Below are positions 23,950 to 35,837 of a stretch of DNA of 64,000 nucleotides, in pieces; the stretch's first letter is position 1; every line of letters starts with the position of its first letter. This stretch comes from Cucumis sativus (Eukaryota > Streptophyta > Magnoliopsida > Cucurbitales > Cucurbitaceae): NCBI RefSeq assembly GCF_000004075.3, contig NC_026658.2, positions 1,674,001-1,738,000 on the forward strand. The letters are read 5' to 3'. Under the pieces are notes generated by a model. It saw only the letters and a list, made by a program, of their open reading frames with translations. It did not search any database and was not told where the DNA came from. Made by a program: the position numbers and the translations under genes.

Positions 23950-26850
23950 TACTAACATGAGAATTGAAGTTAGTTTTGACCTCAAGGTCGATACTACCTG
24001 CTTTATAACATTGGGTTCTGCTTTAGTGTATTGTATTGTCATTTAGATAAGCTTACAAACAAAGATGCCAAACAATTTTACTTGTAGATTGATACTCTCT
24101 AATTTTCAGATCACCTTCATACTTAGTTCTTAGTTTTGTTCCTAATATTTTGGCTCATTTTCATTTTAGTCAAGTTTTTAAGTTTTTTCATACCCATCAT
24201 GTAAGTTCCTTCAAATTGGTTGACCAGAAGCTTATATAACATGATTATTTTATATAAAGTATGTATTTTAAAGATATATATACACATATTATATTGGTAG
24301 ACTAAAATATGTGTTAAAGGATGTGGAAAAAAGAAAGAGAGAAAGAAAACACTATTAAAATTTAGAGAAATTGTTAAAAATAGCAAATTTAACAAAACTT
24401 TAACAATATATAGCAAAATTTTTAGATTCTATTAATAATAGACATTGATATATACTTTATTAGTGGTACAAAGACAAAATTGATTTATCAATTTCTAATA
24501 TTTTAATCTATTTTGCTATTTTAAAAAATGCTCAAAATTTAAAAATTACTTTACAAGATCTATTGTACACAAATTTCTATTTTAATGGACGTTGAGTTAG
24601 TGGATAATCAAAATTAAAAAGTCATTAAATTTGAACTTTCTTACCTAATGAGTTATTGTATATTTAAAAATATGGAAAATAAGTTGTCGCATGTTAGAGT
24701 TTGAATCCAAGAACAAAACTATTACAAACGTAATATTACAAGAACTACATCGTTATAAATCAGATACAATTTCTTTTAGTACTGCTTTAAAGTTTAAATC
24801 ATTATTTTAACAAAAATTTAAAGAACACAAATCTTTTATCTTTAGAGTCGATAATATAAACATAAGATCGACGACGAAAAGTGACTTTTACATAATAAAA
24901 TACTACTTAGTGTCACCATAGAAGAAATAAATTTAAAAAGAGTGTTCTAGATTTTATGGGCAAAAGAGAATAATAACATTATCTCAATTCCCACATCCAT
25001 AGCGCTTTCTGACAATTGGGCATAGGCATAGCTTTTTTCTTCCATATCCTCTACGTCTCTACCCTCTAAATCAACAATATATATATTATATTATAAAATT
25101 ATATGCTACCTCGAAAATAATGTAACTAAGAGAGTGTAAAATGAGTTATTATAGTCTGCGGTTGTAAAAGTTTGTGAGTTATTAGTTTTTAGTTTGAATT
25201 ATTATAATCTATATTTGGAGAAGTGAGAAATAGTAAAATTGAAAAATGATGAATAGTGATATATGAGAGATGGGGTGGAGAATAGTGAAAGGAGAGAGTG
25301 AGGAATAGAGTTAACTATTCTATTTCTCGTCTCCAAACATTTTGAAATCAGTAAAACAAAAATGAGATTGAGAAGTATCAAATGCACCCACCTCTTTATA
25401 GATCACCCTACATTCAATTTGTATCTAAAGTTCTAATATTATACAAATTTCTATACTTTGATTGTTGTTGTTAATGTAAAAGATAATATTGCACTTTTGG
25501 AAGAAATATTTGTATTAAAAGATAGAAAAGTTGTTTGTATTATTGTAATTTAACCGCTGTTTCTTACTTCTTCTTCTTCTTTTTCTCTTTTCGTTTAAAG
25601 AAATGGATAGTAATAATAATGCATAAGTGATCAACTTTTCTATTAAAAGAAAGTTCAAAGAAAAAGTATATTGAACTAATCCAACAAATCGTTGAAGATT
25701 ATATCCTTAATCAAAAAGTTGGAAATTTCAGCGTTCAATTTCATTCGTTGTTGAATTAAAAAAATTGATTGAGTGGAGGGACGACTTACAAGAAAAAAAA
25801 TAAATAAGAGAAAAATGATGTGAGAAGAGTTTTTAGAATTTAGAGTTTAGGCTTTAATAATTGATATCATAAATTTTGCACTCTTTTTAGCGATAGGATA
25901 AGTTTTCAACAAAGTTTTTTCGTTTTAATTACGTTTTTTTGTGCGTCACTAAAAACTCAATTTCTTTGTAGTGCTAAAAATGTTCATCTTACTTTGTTGA
26001 AAGGTTCAAATTTATCTTAATAGAAATTCTGACTTGGGGTAGAAGTGTGGAATAACTGAGTGGGTAGTCACGCAACTTCCTAAAATAGAGGCAAGTTGTT
26101 AATTGGCATCACAGGGTTGAAATACTTGTGCCCAAAGCACAACAATGTGTGCATTTCCAAGACCAAGTTGCAAACATCCAATTGCTTGAGAAAAAGTCGA
26201 AATGATGAGTGAAATGATGCTCTAATTTATTCATCTACAACGAGTTTGGATGAATGGTTCAAGAGAATGCATGCATGAAGCAAGCAAACGAAAACCTCAG
26301 TTACAAGTCAAGAGAAAACATCCTTGCCTAGGGCTAAAAATGATCTTAAATGTAGTTACAAGGTACGATTATATGGATAGATCTTTCTACGGTTGAAAAT
26401 ATACAAAAACGACAACCACTAAACATCCTAACTAGTCTCACCTAAATACTCACACACCAAGTGCACTAAACTCTAAAAATAGCACACACAAGTTGAAGCA
26501 AAGTAGCAATCCACATAGATTGGTTTCTACTTTTAGTTACAAATCTTTTCAATAATCATATATATACAACTCCTCACCTCACAAAAAAAAAGATGATCTT
26601 AGTACAAAATTTGCACCAAGTAATGAGCAAGCTGAGTAGGTCCACAACAGCAACAAAAAAGGTTAAAGTGGTAAAGTCTTATTGGGAAAGGTAAGTAATA
26701 ATGGGAGAATGACAAGTGTGGGATTCCACTATCATACCACAAGAAATAAAATGGGCATTTTTGAAAAAGATTATCTATCCTCTCTCTTCTGCATGGGCAA
26801 GAGTAAGAATATATTCCAGAAACCCAATCATGTCCCCCATCCCATACCCT
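23950..26850. other. intergenic AT-rich DNA
   Basis: No gene is visible. It contains a copy of repeat family A near 24365-24545 and MITE-like sequence near 25140-25390 (GA-rich, 'gagttattatagtctgcgg' at one side). A patch near 25960 ('aatttctttgtagtg') resembles transposon ends. None is bounded well enough to name. Confidence 0.4.
24365..24545. repeat. dispersed AT-rich repeat family A (best copy)
   Basis: The left side reads 'aaattgttaaaaatagcaaatt' and the right side 'ttttgctattttaaaaaatg', which are roughly inverted relative to each other. Inside is 'ttctattaataatagacatt'. The pattern recurs three more times in this window. A MITE is the most likely nature. Confidence 0.55.
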
Positions 26851-26860
26851 CAACTTCCTC

Positions 26861-26867
26861 TATAAAG
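26861..26867 (+). promoter_or_regulatory. TATA box of the MIR169 gene
   Basis: TATAAAG sits in a good plant context (cctcTATAAAGctc), followed by a C/T-rich start region. It predicts transcription from about 26893, roughly 100 bases before the miRNA hairpin. Confidence 0.6.
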
Positions 26868-26989
26868 CTCACTTCATTCTCTGTCAATTTTGGTACAGCA
26901 ACAAGATAAAAAAGAAAGATGTGTTCCCTTTACTAAAAATCTCTTAGTCTCTAACACATTTTACTGCGAAAGAATGGTGGTGCATGAGA

Positions 26990-27130
26990 ATGTAGAGGGT
27001 AGTGTTGTAGCCAAGGATGACTTGCCTGCATATAACTAATAATACAAAGAGAGAGATCAGAGAGTTGAGAAAACTGTTGTTGTTTGGTTTTTGTAGGCAG
27101 TCTCCTTGGCTAATATCAAACCCTCTAATC
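26990..27130 (+). ncRNA. MIR169: MIR169 precursor; mature miR169 at 27008-27028
   Basis: The 21 bases at 27008-27028 begin TAGCCAAGGATGACTTGCCT and match the widely conserved miR169 sequence, h-n type as I recall it. The opposite arm at about 27094-27113 (taggcagtctccttggctaa) pairs with it with a few mismatches. Pairing continues below the duplex: agagggt at 26994-27000 with accctct at 27120-27126. The loop is about 65 bases. The layout is that of a genuine plant MIR169 foldback and not a chance match. miR169 cleaves transcripts of NF-YA (CBF-B/HAP2) transcription factors and is tied to drought, nitrogen and phosphate responses. The star arm is more diverged than usual opposite positions 10-13. 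A promoter TATA lies 130 bases upstream. Confidence 0.93.
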
Positions 27131-27239
27131 TCTCATGTTCCACTGTTTTTTCCTCCATTCCACCGTTATGTTCAGCCTTCTCATGGGGCACATCTGTACC
27201 AAATTTTCCAAAGGTATGTATTACCCATCTAATTTGAAT

Positions 27240-29700
27240 CCTTAGTATGAAGGAGCAATATATTTGAGTTATAGATGCATTCCATCATGAACACATTTAT
27301 AAGTGATGTGATTGTTAATCAATAATAATATTTTGAGTTAAATTTCTTCAAAGCCAGAAACATTTGGGTTGGGTTGGGTTGGTTAGAATGGTTTAGCTAT
27401 TTATCTAGCTTTCTATTTTGGAATAAATAAAAAGTTAATATGTAAAAAAAAAATATTTAATTATTTCTGTATATTTAATTAAGATAAATATAATCTCAAT
27501 TTATATATAAATATATTTATAAAAAAAACATTTCCAAAATGCTATAATTATCTTTATCATGATTTTAAAAAAGAATAAAATAAAAATGTATAGATATACT
27601 TTTTAAAAATGATAAACATTTTCCGTTGATACAATCAAACCAATCCATTAAATCAACTCAAACAATATGGGTTGGATTGGAAAAATTTTCGATGGATTGC
27701 AAAATTTTTAGATATATATATATATTGATATATAGTATGAAGCCAAAAAGTAAAATCATAAAAAAATTATGCACACGAAAGACAATATCATATCAATATT
27801 AAAATTACATGGAGATCCATATTCCACCAATTCTTGGTAAAGATGCAATCATAATAATTTTCATCCATCATTGAACTATGAATGAAATGTCATTCAAATA
27901 GGCTAATGCATTGAAATATTTGGTTACAGTTTCTCAGATGTGTTTTGATATGCAAGTTTCTTGCAATATTGGTTGTAGTAAGTTGGCGTATAATATAACT
28001 ATTAAGCACTAGAAAATGATCTTTTACTAACTAAGTTCCTTTAGTATATGATTTTAGTATATGATTGACTAATATGATTATTGGAGTTAGTCGTTTAAAA
28101 TTATTGATGAAGTTTAAGATCAAAATTAGTCTCTTAAAGTGATATTTGAAGTTGGCTGCTAGAAGTAGTATTCATTGAAGATGGTTGTTAGAGTTTGTAC
28201 ATCGAAGGTCGACAAAATTTGCAATTTGCTGAAATTAAACAACGAACGTGGTGGCCAAAGTTGGTTGGAGGAGGTTGTCATCGAAACATGTTACCATTGA
28301 TGATTCTTGCCAAAGTTAGTCTTCACTAATGACCAGAAGTAGAGTTATTAGAAAGAAGGGGAAGAAAAATGTGAAATTTTATATATATATAAATGTACAA
28401 ACTTCAATGATAAAAACAATTAAAGTTAGTAAAAAAAGAGTCATTAAATACTAACTTGTAAAGAAATTTGTACTTCAATGTTTGATTTTGAGCAATGGAG
28501 TTTCAATCCAATCCTACATGTATTCTTTACTTTGAAAGAGAGAGAGTAGTTTGTTTGAAGCACAAACAGTAAATCATACGAATGGTTAAAAAGGTAGTGT
28601 ATATGATCAAAATTCGATCCATGTTGGAACCTAACCTAAAGGTGATTTTGTTTTTCATTTATTCAGAGAGAATCTTCAATTACACGAAGAATCTGGAGGG
28701 AGTTGTGGACTAAGTGGATACCCATTTAATTATTTATACATAAATAGCTCTAAAATAAACACTCTAACTCATAAACTCAATGTTGTAATATTCAAGTTAG
28801 AAAAACATTATGAAAACTTAACATTTTAATTATATATTTGTGTTTGTTAGAAAAGTTTTATAATGTTTTATTTAAATGAAAATTATACTGCCACTGAAGG
28901 GGAAAGGAGCAGGGATAGGAAAATCTAGGTCCCTTCCCCGAAGAAAGCTCTAAATTTTCTATCAATCCATAAGGTCGATGTAACGACACAACTTTCGACT
29001 ACTAACACAGTGGCATGCATAAACTTAGAAGTAAAATTCTTTACTGCTCGTTACAGTCTTTCCAACCTCTAAAGCCATTGGATATAATAAAATGGCAGTT
29101 TGTGACACCTCTCATCCATGAACCTATAATATTTTGGTGCCATGAAAAATTCAACCCCTAGGAGGCTGGCCACCATTCAGTCTACGTTTTGTATTGAACC
29201 ATAGTCCTTTAATAATCACTAGGCCAACAATGTATCTTAAGTAAAACATGGGGCCTAGAGTAGGGATGAATACGAGGAGAATTGTTTTTCACATTGGTTT
29301 GGTTTATAATTGAAAGCTCTACAAATGCACGGTATTTATGGCAATTTTTCTATGAAATTCTTGGGTTGGGCTTGGAATGAGACAGGTAAAAAGTGCTTGA
29401 AAGAGGGTAACAAAAGTGAAAGCATTTTTTTTCCAAACTCACAAGTAAAAGGAAGTGCACCTATAGAGTTGAGAGATTGTGACATGAACAATGAACAAAA
29501 CGATTAGATATAGGATATAGCATAGCACTTAGGCATGTGCACTGTTATTTAAATTACTTTTTTTATAATAAGAGTAATTCACAGGATGACCATAAATGGT
29601 CTTACTTACTCTTTACTTTCTAAGCTTCTCCTAGAGGATAGGACAAATAGGCAAAGAACAGAGGGTACAAACAAATTAACTCAATAAGTTTTAACCTCAT
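27240..29700. other. intergenic DNA with transposon-like debris
   Basis: Contains a 'gggttgggttgg' tract at 27366-27382 and its inverted counterpart near 27640-27680. There is also a degenerate array of 'gaagttggtcgt...'-like phrases between about 28080 and 28330, which looks like an old mobile element. No gene is supported. The GC-richer patch near 28890-29220 is unidentified. Confidence 0.4.
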
Positions 29701-29746
29701 GTCCTGCCTCTTCTGCTACCCCTCTCATCCGAATTGAAGATGGCTC

Positions 29747-30842
29747 TCATCCCATTCCTCCACCTGTTGCCGTCCTGATTATCTGAAACAGAGCTGCACA
29801 ATTCCAACAATGGAACACACGATCAGCCCACCGATACACAACCAAAAACCACTTCACTTCATCAAAATAAACCTCATGAACAACCGTTTAAGATTTTACT
29901 AAGAAAAATACAGACACAGCAAGGTCACGCTTATTAAAATATAAAATGTTTTAAATATATATTATTTTATACCAAAAGACAAGGAAAATCAAATAAAATG
30001 TGTTGATGCAATTGTATGCTATAGCTTCATCTATTTCACTCTCAAAGCTATCATTATTGTCATCTAGTTGTCGTTCAACAACTGTTGTTCTATGCATGTT
30101 TAACATATTTATTGCATCAATAAGTGTCTAAAACCAGTCTAAAAAACTAAAGCATTTATGCTTCTTAGAAATTTTAGATGAAAATCGTTCGTGGGCCATC
30201 TGTTGAGCCAGAAAATTATCAATAAAATCCAATCCTAAACAATTTTGGACCCAGTGCTGCACTCCCTTCACTGGATGAATTCTTTCTACCCATCATTAGA
30301 AACAAAGGTTACAAATACATTTACACATGTAGCATATATATATATGTACATAAATTCTCGAACTTTGGGTTTGGGTCTTCACGAGAATTTATAAAGAAGG
30401 GATAGATATCAGGCTCCTACTAGATAGACTAATGTAATCACAAAACAAAAATCCACAAAATGCCATAATATAAGCATAAGCACACGAAAGAGAAAAGGAA
30501 GAAATTAGCATTCCAGAATGTAAAACTCACATGATCCAATGACGACAAAAACGAAGAATCCAAGAAGAATAGGGCCAACAGGGTAATCTTTTCCCTTCTT
30601 TGTAGCAGTCTCAGGCACAGCCCCTCTCTTCAAAATGTTCTTCTCAAACCTCTCCACCTTCCGATCCGCAAGACGCCGCGATGTCGTCTACAAAACCCAT
30701 CAATCAAATCATAAACCGACACAAATCGAAATCAGCAATGATCATATCTCAAATAGAAAAACCCTAGAGAGGAAACAATCAAGGGTAAGGAAAGGAAGAA
30801 AAATAATTCAAAAAGGGGAGGGAAAGGAAAGGAAAATACCAT
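29747..30842 (-). CDS. RAMP4/SERP1, ribosome-associated ER membrane protein, 68 aa
   Basis: Three coding exons on the minus strand: 30842-30840 (the ATG alone), 30687-30531 and 29793-29747. The protein starts MTTSRRLADRKVERFEKNIL, continues KRGAVPETATKKGKDYPVGP and ends FQIIRTATGGGMG. The first half is basic and cytosolic. A single hydrophobic segment (ILLGFFVFVVIGSSLFQII) near residues 41-59 makes it a tail-anchored ER protein. RAMP4 binds the Sec61 translocon and stabilises nascent membrane proteins under stress. The length matches the family. All junctions are GT-AG with phases that fit, and the leader runs to about 30960. The initiator codon forms the entire coding part of exon 1. Confidence 0.95.
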
Positions 30843-30999
30843 TTCTGAGAGGAAGATCCGGGAGGCGCAAATGAATCTTGGATCAGAAAAATGGAGACTA
30901 ATTCTTCTTCAGATTACCAAGAATTTCTTCAGATTTATCAATGAACAAACTTAACAAATCAGGATTTTTTTCTTTTTCTTTTTCGTGGCTGTTTTCGGA

Positions 31000-33400
31000 A
31001 ACAATATATTGTAGTTAAACGTGTAGCGTTTAACACGTAGTTTACGTACGTGGCGGATGTTCATTGGTTATTTAGATGCCACGTTGACTGGGTCTTGTGT
31101 CCGCGTCAGAGAATGGCAACTCGGTCAGTCTCTGCCCGCCACGGCTGCAATTGTTAAATAAAATATTTTTAATTAACGAAATTATTTTAAATGGAAAGTT
31201 GGTGTTAAATATTAACCCAATAGGAAAATTGTTGCAAAAGTTATTTATAAATATAACGTGTTTACTATTAATAATATTTTATTGTATTGGTAAATATTTG
31301 TTTTTATTTTTATATTTAGAGATTATGGTATAAAATATACATTTTATGAATGAATTACTTTTTAGGATAATTGTGTAGTTTGTATATATTCATAAAATGG
31401 AAAAGTATATGGAAATGAAAGAAATTCTATATGGGAAAAAATTAAAAAAGATGTGTGCAGAGGAAATTCGAAAAGAAGATAAAGAAAATAACTAGTGAGG
31501 AATCAAATCAAAATTTTAGAATTAAATGAAATGGAAAAAATTTCATAAGTTTTAAGATGGAAGGGTTTGGGCATAGATAGAAGGATCATTATTAAAAGAC
31601 TTTGTTTAGATAGCTTCCAAATGAACTTAATTCAACTTATATACTGAAGATAGAAATTCAATATTCCACCTCACTTTTTTAAGGTAAATAAATCTATAAA
31701 TTTGGTCATTTTTGCTCTTATCCCCTTTTTAATTATTTTCTAATAAAATATCAAAATATATATCTAGGATGAAAATAGGAGAATTTTTTCATTTCCTTCT
31801 TGTTTCTACGATTTTTTGTAAATGAATATTTTGCCCCTCCATTTTTAGGGCACAACTGTTCAATAGACTAGTGATTTTTTCTCTTTCACATCTTCGCATT
31901 TGAAAGTTAAATTCATTTTTAGGGCACAACTGTTCAATAGACTCGTGATTTTTTCTCTTTTACATCTTCACATTTGAAAGTTCAATTGGAAGTCAAGTAA
32001 GTACAATTTATGTCAATGCCATACATGGGTTTGGAGGAATCGAAACCTAAAACCTCAAAACCTCTTCTCATAAACATAAAGATACCCATTGAATTATACT
32101 TATAAAATTGTGAAAATTGTCCATTCAAGTATCAATTAAAATCATAAACCATAGCAAATGAATCAATATGAGTTACAACTAATTTCACTTATTTGATTTT
32201 AAATAACTCAAAATCATCAAATAAAACTATTCTCTTCCAAAAACCCACAAATATTCATTTGATCCTCATTATTGCTCTTTTATATTACATTAATCTACAA
32301 ATTCAGGGAAGTCAAATAGACATGCGGGGATAATTCATCGGACCCTACCACATAGTCAGAGAAATTGGTAGAAAATTAACTTCCAAGTACCAACCACCCT
32401 GGACAAAACCCTAACCAATAGTCTAAATCAAACACGTTTCTTGGGAAGTATAATGGAAAGAAAATTAAACTATTCACTTCCTTCTTGTAAAGACATCGTG
32501 TTCAAAATCGCAAATAATTCCAAATTTTACCAGTTCATATCCGTTGCTGTACAACAAAATTCCCCAAACTTTAAAATGATTTTGTATCATTACAAACTTA
32601 TCACCATGACCAAAATGGAAAATATGGTTTCTATAGACTTGATAGTTTCAAGACAACTCATGAATTATAATGAATTCATGGGTTCATTAAACCCATTACA
32701 TGCATCAAACTTTTAATCCATCCCCGAAAGCAGTATTCTGCGATATTCAGTCAAAGTGAAGGAACCCTCTAAACACTAATGCAGATTAAACTTACGTGTT
32801 ATAATGGCATGGCCAAGTACAAAAGAGAGAACAACCCAAGACATCCAGAAAAAACACCTGATTCTCGTTGAGGCCCCTTCTCTTATATGCATCAAAATGA
32901 AGCGTCCAACACGTTCAAAAATGCACCCTCTTCAGTATCTTTAAATGAAACAGGAACCAAAGTCAAGAGAAAGCAGCAAAAAAGCCACTTTTAAGTATTG
33001 GAGTAAGGACTGTTATCAGTGATATTGTATAGAATACAATCAGCTCAACAACATGGTTCTAAAGACAAATATATAAAAGCTATCATTTGAGAGGTCATGA
33101 AGAATTGAGAATACAATGCATTCAGCAGAAAGGAAAAGAGATTTCGAAAGTAATTACTTACTCATTCTTACTTGAGTAGGTCACAAACTGACGGCTCTGT
33201 AAAACAGCTATGGGAGGGAATATATACAGAACTTGCAAATCCAAGGGAGCTTCCACGGGTGGCTACAGTAACATAAAAGGGCATAATTAACCTTCTAAAA
33301 GGATCTTAAAGTTCAAAGGCATAGTAACAACAAACGAATGATTTACAAGTACGGATCCATCTAAGAAATCCTTGAAGAGGAAAAAGAAAAAAAAGTCCGA
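31000..33400. other. intergenic AT-rich DNA
   Basis: The RAMP4 promoter side lies near 30960-31140, a GC-richer patch with ACGT cores (acgtag, acgtacgtgg, cacgttg) like bZIP or unfolded-protein-response sites. A 74-bp tandem duplication is at 31840-31987. A SINE-like tRNA head in reverse orientation is possible near 32035-32070. No gene is visible. From about 33000 the sequence is probably the 3' region of the DnaJ gene. Confidence 0.4.
31840..31987. repeat. 74-bp direct tandem duplication
   Basis: Two adjacent copies start at about 31840 and 31914. Each contains 'agggcacaactgttcaatag' and 'catttgaaagtt', and they differ at only a few bases. Confidence 0.9.
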
Positions 33401-33479
33401 ATGCTAAAGATATCAACTATTTCCAATAAGCTTCCACAAAGTTTACCATTCATGCCGATGACGAATAGATAATCCATGT

Positions 33480-35837
33480 TCAAGAAACTTGCATTTCATT
33501 AGTGTGCACTGTTTTCCTGACCAGTTTAAGTTCTAGGACATCTTCCGCAACTTCTATCGCTATAGGTTTCATGATATCCTCTTTTCTTGCTTCCGTTGGT
33601 TTCTTTTCCATTTTTTCGTCACTAACATCTACGATCTCAATCACAGAACTTTGTGGTTTAAAATCCTCAATCTCTATGATTTCTTCCTTTGGAGTTTCTA
33701 TAATGTGAAGAAGATCAATAGGAGTGGCTGCAGGGTCCAGTTCCCTGCAACCTCTCGGAGCATTTGGCGCTTCTTTACCTGTGAGCAAGCGTGAAGGTAC
33801 AAGATGAGAAAACCGAAATATCTCATCTTTAGGGATCCTTCTTACTTGGTTTGGATCCAAATGCTGATGAAATACAGCCTTGAAACCGGCCACCTTGAGA
33901 AGGGGAGTAACAATAACACCTACTTCTTTGTTATAATCCTCAAGAACTTCTACCATGTCATACTTGTGTATTACCTCATTTGATGTCAGTTCATTCCATT
34001 CAGGGGACCAATTCCTATAAAGAGCCCATACATCTCTCTTTCTGGGATATATGCAAATGTCTCCGTATGTGCCTTTTGACCATCTGACCTTGTGTGAAAA
34101 AAAATTAAGGGAGCTATAAAGCTCACACCTCCCAGTTCTAAAACCCCCACATGTTTTTGGAAAACCACAGCTAACCCAACTCAGTGAACCCAATTCATTA
34201 TCAGTTATTGGATTTAGCCAACGAATTTTCATTTTAAATGGGCTCAAAGATACTACACTTTGAATCCAGGCATAACGTCGAGGCATGCCATCGTCATCGT
34301 CATAAGCAGCCCAGACCTGATTATCTCCAAAAGAGCTTTCTGTACAGTCTCTATCAAAATTGTGAAAATCCGGATAAGGGACATCTATTACCATCATTCC
34401 TGCTTCACGGGAACATGAATTGCTAGGAAAACCAATCACTGACTGTGATTCCCTCTTTAAGTTCAGAAGTTCAATTGATATTTCTTTATTACCCTTTTTA
34501 TCACTCACTGGAATTGCCTCTCTCTTCCCAGTTACCTGCTCCTTCCCATTTCCCTCTTTGACTGCACCAGTGGTTGAAGTTGGGGAATTCAATTCACGTA
34601 ACATTTTCCTTATTTCCATCTTGGCCTTCTTGATTAATAAATTCCGAAATTCACTAAGAGAAGCATCCTGAGAGCTCTGAAGCTTGGTATTTCTATTTAG
34701 ATTACTTTGTGTATAGCCAGACAGATTGCCCAACCTGGTCCTTTCCAGGCCAGTTTTCGACTGATTGGTCATATCTCTTGCATGGGAGCCAGAAGAAACG
34801 TCATCTATACCTCTTCTTCTCTTTGCAGAACCAGTGTGCCCTGTAGATGAAGCACCAGGGGCTTTCCTAGACGTCTGATGCTTTCTTCGTTCCTCTCTTT
34901 TGGCAGCTTGTGCCTCCTCGCGTTGCCTTTTCACTTTCTCATATGCCTGCTGAACTACAGTTGCAGCTTGAGCAGCAGACGAAGCACCACCTGTTCTTGA
35001 GAAAGGACCCCATTGAAAGTTGTTTTGGCTATGTGTGGACTGATTTGATGATGAGGCAATATTACTCCTCCCTTGACTATATGCAGTTTTACTGCCAGTT
35101 TGATAACTTGGCTGCGTAAAATCCCATCCATTAGACTTCACACCATTTGCAGGGGGTGGGGGCGTTTCAATAGCAAAAAATGGCTCATGACAGTTGGGGC
35201 AAACAAGATTATGATGCAGATAGACTCTGAGATACTCATACTGCATCTTGCACCGATGGCACACAGTCCAAAAGGTTGGTCTTGGTTTCTGAGATGAAGC
35301 TGAGGAATGATCTGATCGCGGTGCACTTTTCTGTCTCTTCATATTTGAAGTAGTAGCACTTTTTGTGAAATTGTAGAAACCATTTCTCCCAGATGGCGAA
35401 GATGAAGTCCCTCTTGAAGCTGAAATAGTTTTGTTGATGCTACCATTCCTCTTCTGGTCATATACTACTCTTCTTGATTTATCAGACAACAAACTCCAAG
35501 CCTGAGAAATAAGCTTAAAAGCCCCATCAGCTCCTATAGACTTGTTTTTATCAGGGTGAAGAATAAGAGCTAGCTTCCTGTAGTGTTTCCTGACCGTTTC
35601 CTCATCAGCTCGTGGATTCACACCAAGTATCGCATACCAATCTACTTCTCCATTTATTTTGTTTTCTGCAGAAATATAGACATCAAGTGTGGCTAACATT
35701 TGAGAGATACCCTCAAGCCCTGGATATAAATTTTGTGCCTTTAAAGCAAATTTTTTAGCCCCTACTATGTCCTTTGCTGTAAATTTCTCCTCAGCTTTTG
35801 CTTTAGCCCTTGCAGCCTCATCTTTATTACAATCCAT
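33480..35837 (-). CDS. DnaJ domain protein with DUF3444, 785 aa
   Basis: A single coding exon. I take the ATG at 35837-35835 (MDCNKDEAARAKAKAEEKF), the usual N-terminus of this family. The frame stays open for 29 more codons upstream, to an acceptor-like tag at about 35925, but that stretch has no ATG. The J domain spans residues 66-130 and keeps HPD at 94-96 (LILHPDKNKS). A zinc-ribbon-like motif has Cys at 173, 176, 193 and 196. A charged, low-complexity middle follows, with a coiled-coil-like stretch (AYEKVKRQREEAQAAKREER). DUF3444 covers about 488-700 (VWAAYDDDDGMPRRYAWIQ; WALYRNW). J proteins stimulate Hsp70 ATPase, but the role of DUF3444 is unclear to me and the location is probably nuclear or cytosolic. 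The leader lies upstream, probably with an intron between about 36500 and 35925. Confidence 0.93.
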   Translation of the reverse strand: MDCNKDEAARAKAKAEEKFTAKDIVGAKKFALKAQNLYPGLEGISQMLATLDVYISAENKINGEVDWYAILGVNPRADEETVRKHYRKLALILHPDKNKSIGADGAFKLISQAWSLLSDKSRRVVYDQKRNGSINKTISASRGTSSSPSGRNGFYNFTKSATTSNMKRQKSAPRSDHSSASSQKPRPTFWTVCHRCKMQYEYLRVYLHHNLVCPNCHEPFFAIETPPPPANGVKSNGWDFTQPSYQTGSKTAYSQGRSNIASSSNQSTHSQNNFQWGPFSRTGGASSAAQAATVVQQAYEKVKRQREEAQAAKREERRKHQTSRKAPGASSTGHTGSAKRRRGIDDVSSGSHARDMTNQSKTGLERTRLGNLSGYTQSNLNRNTKLQSSQDASLSEFRNLLIKKAKMEIRKMLRELNSPTSTTGAVKEGNGKEQVTGKREAIPVSDKKGNKEISIELLNLKRESQSVIGFPSNSCSREAGMMVIDVPYPDFHNFDRDCTESSFGDNQVWAAYDDDDGMPRRYAWIQSVVSLSPFKMKIRWLNPITDNELGSLSWVSCGFPKTCGGFRTGRCELYSSLNFFSHKVRWSKGTYGDICIYPRKRDVWALYRNWSPEWNELTSNEVIHKYDMVEVLEDYNKEVGVIVTPLLKVAGFKAVFHQHLDPNQVRRIPKDEIFRFSHLVPSRLLTGKEAPNAPRGCRELDPAATPIDLLHIIETPKEEIIEIEDFKPQSSVIEIVDVSDEKMEKKPTEARKEDIMKPIAIEVAEDVLELKLVRKTVHTNEMQVS

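Noticed and set aside
26041..26130. A second miR169-like arm ('ggcaagttgttaattggcatc') near 26092
   Set aside because: It resembles a miR169 star sequence, but no complementary miR169 arm lies upstream, so no hairpin is supported.
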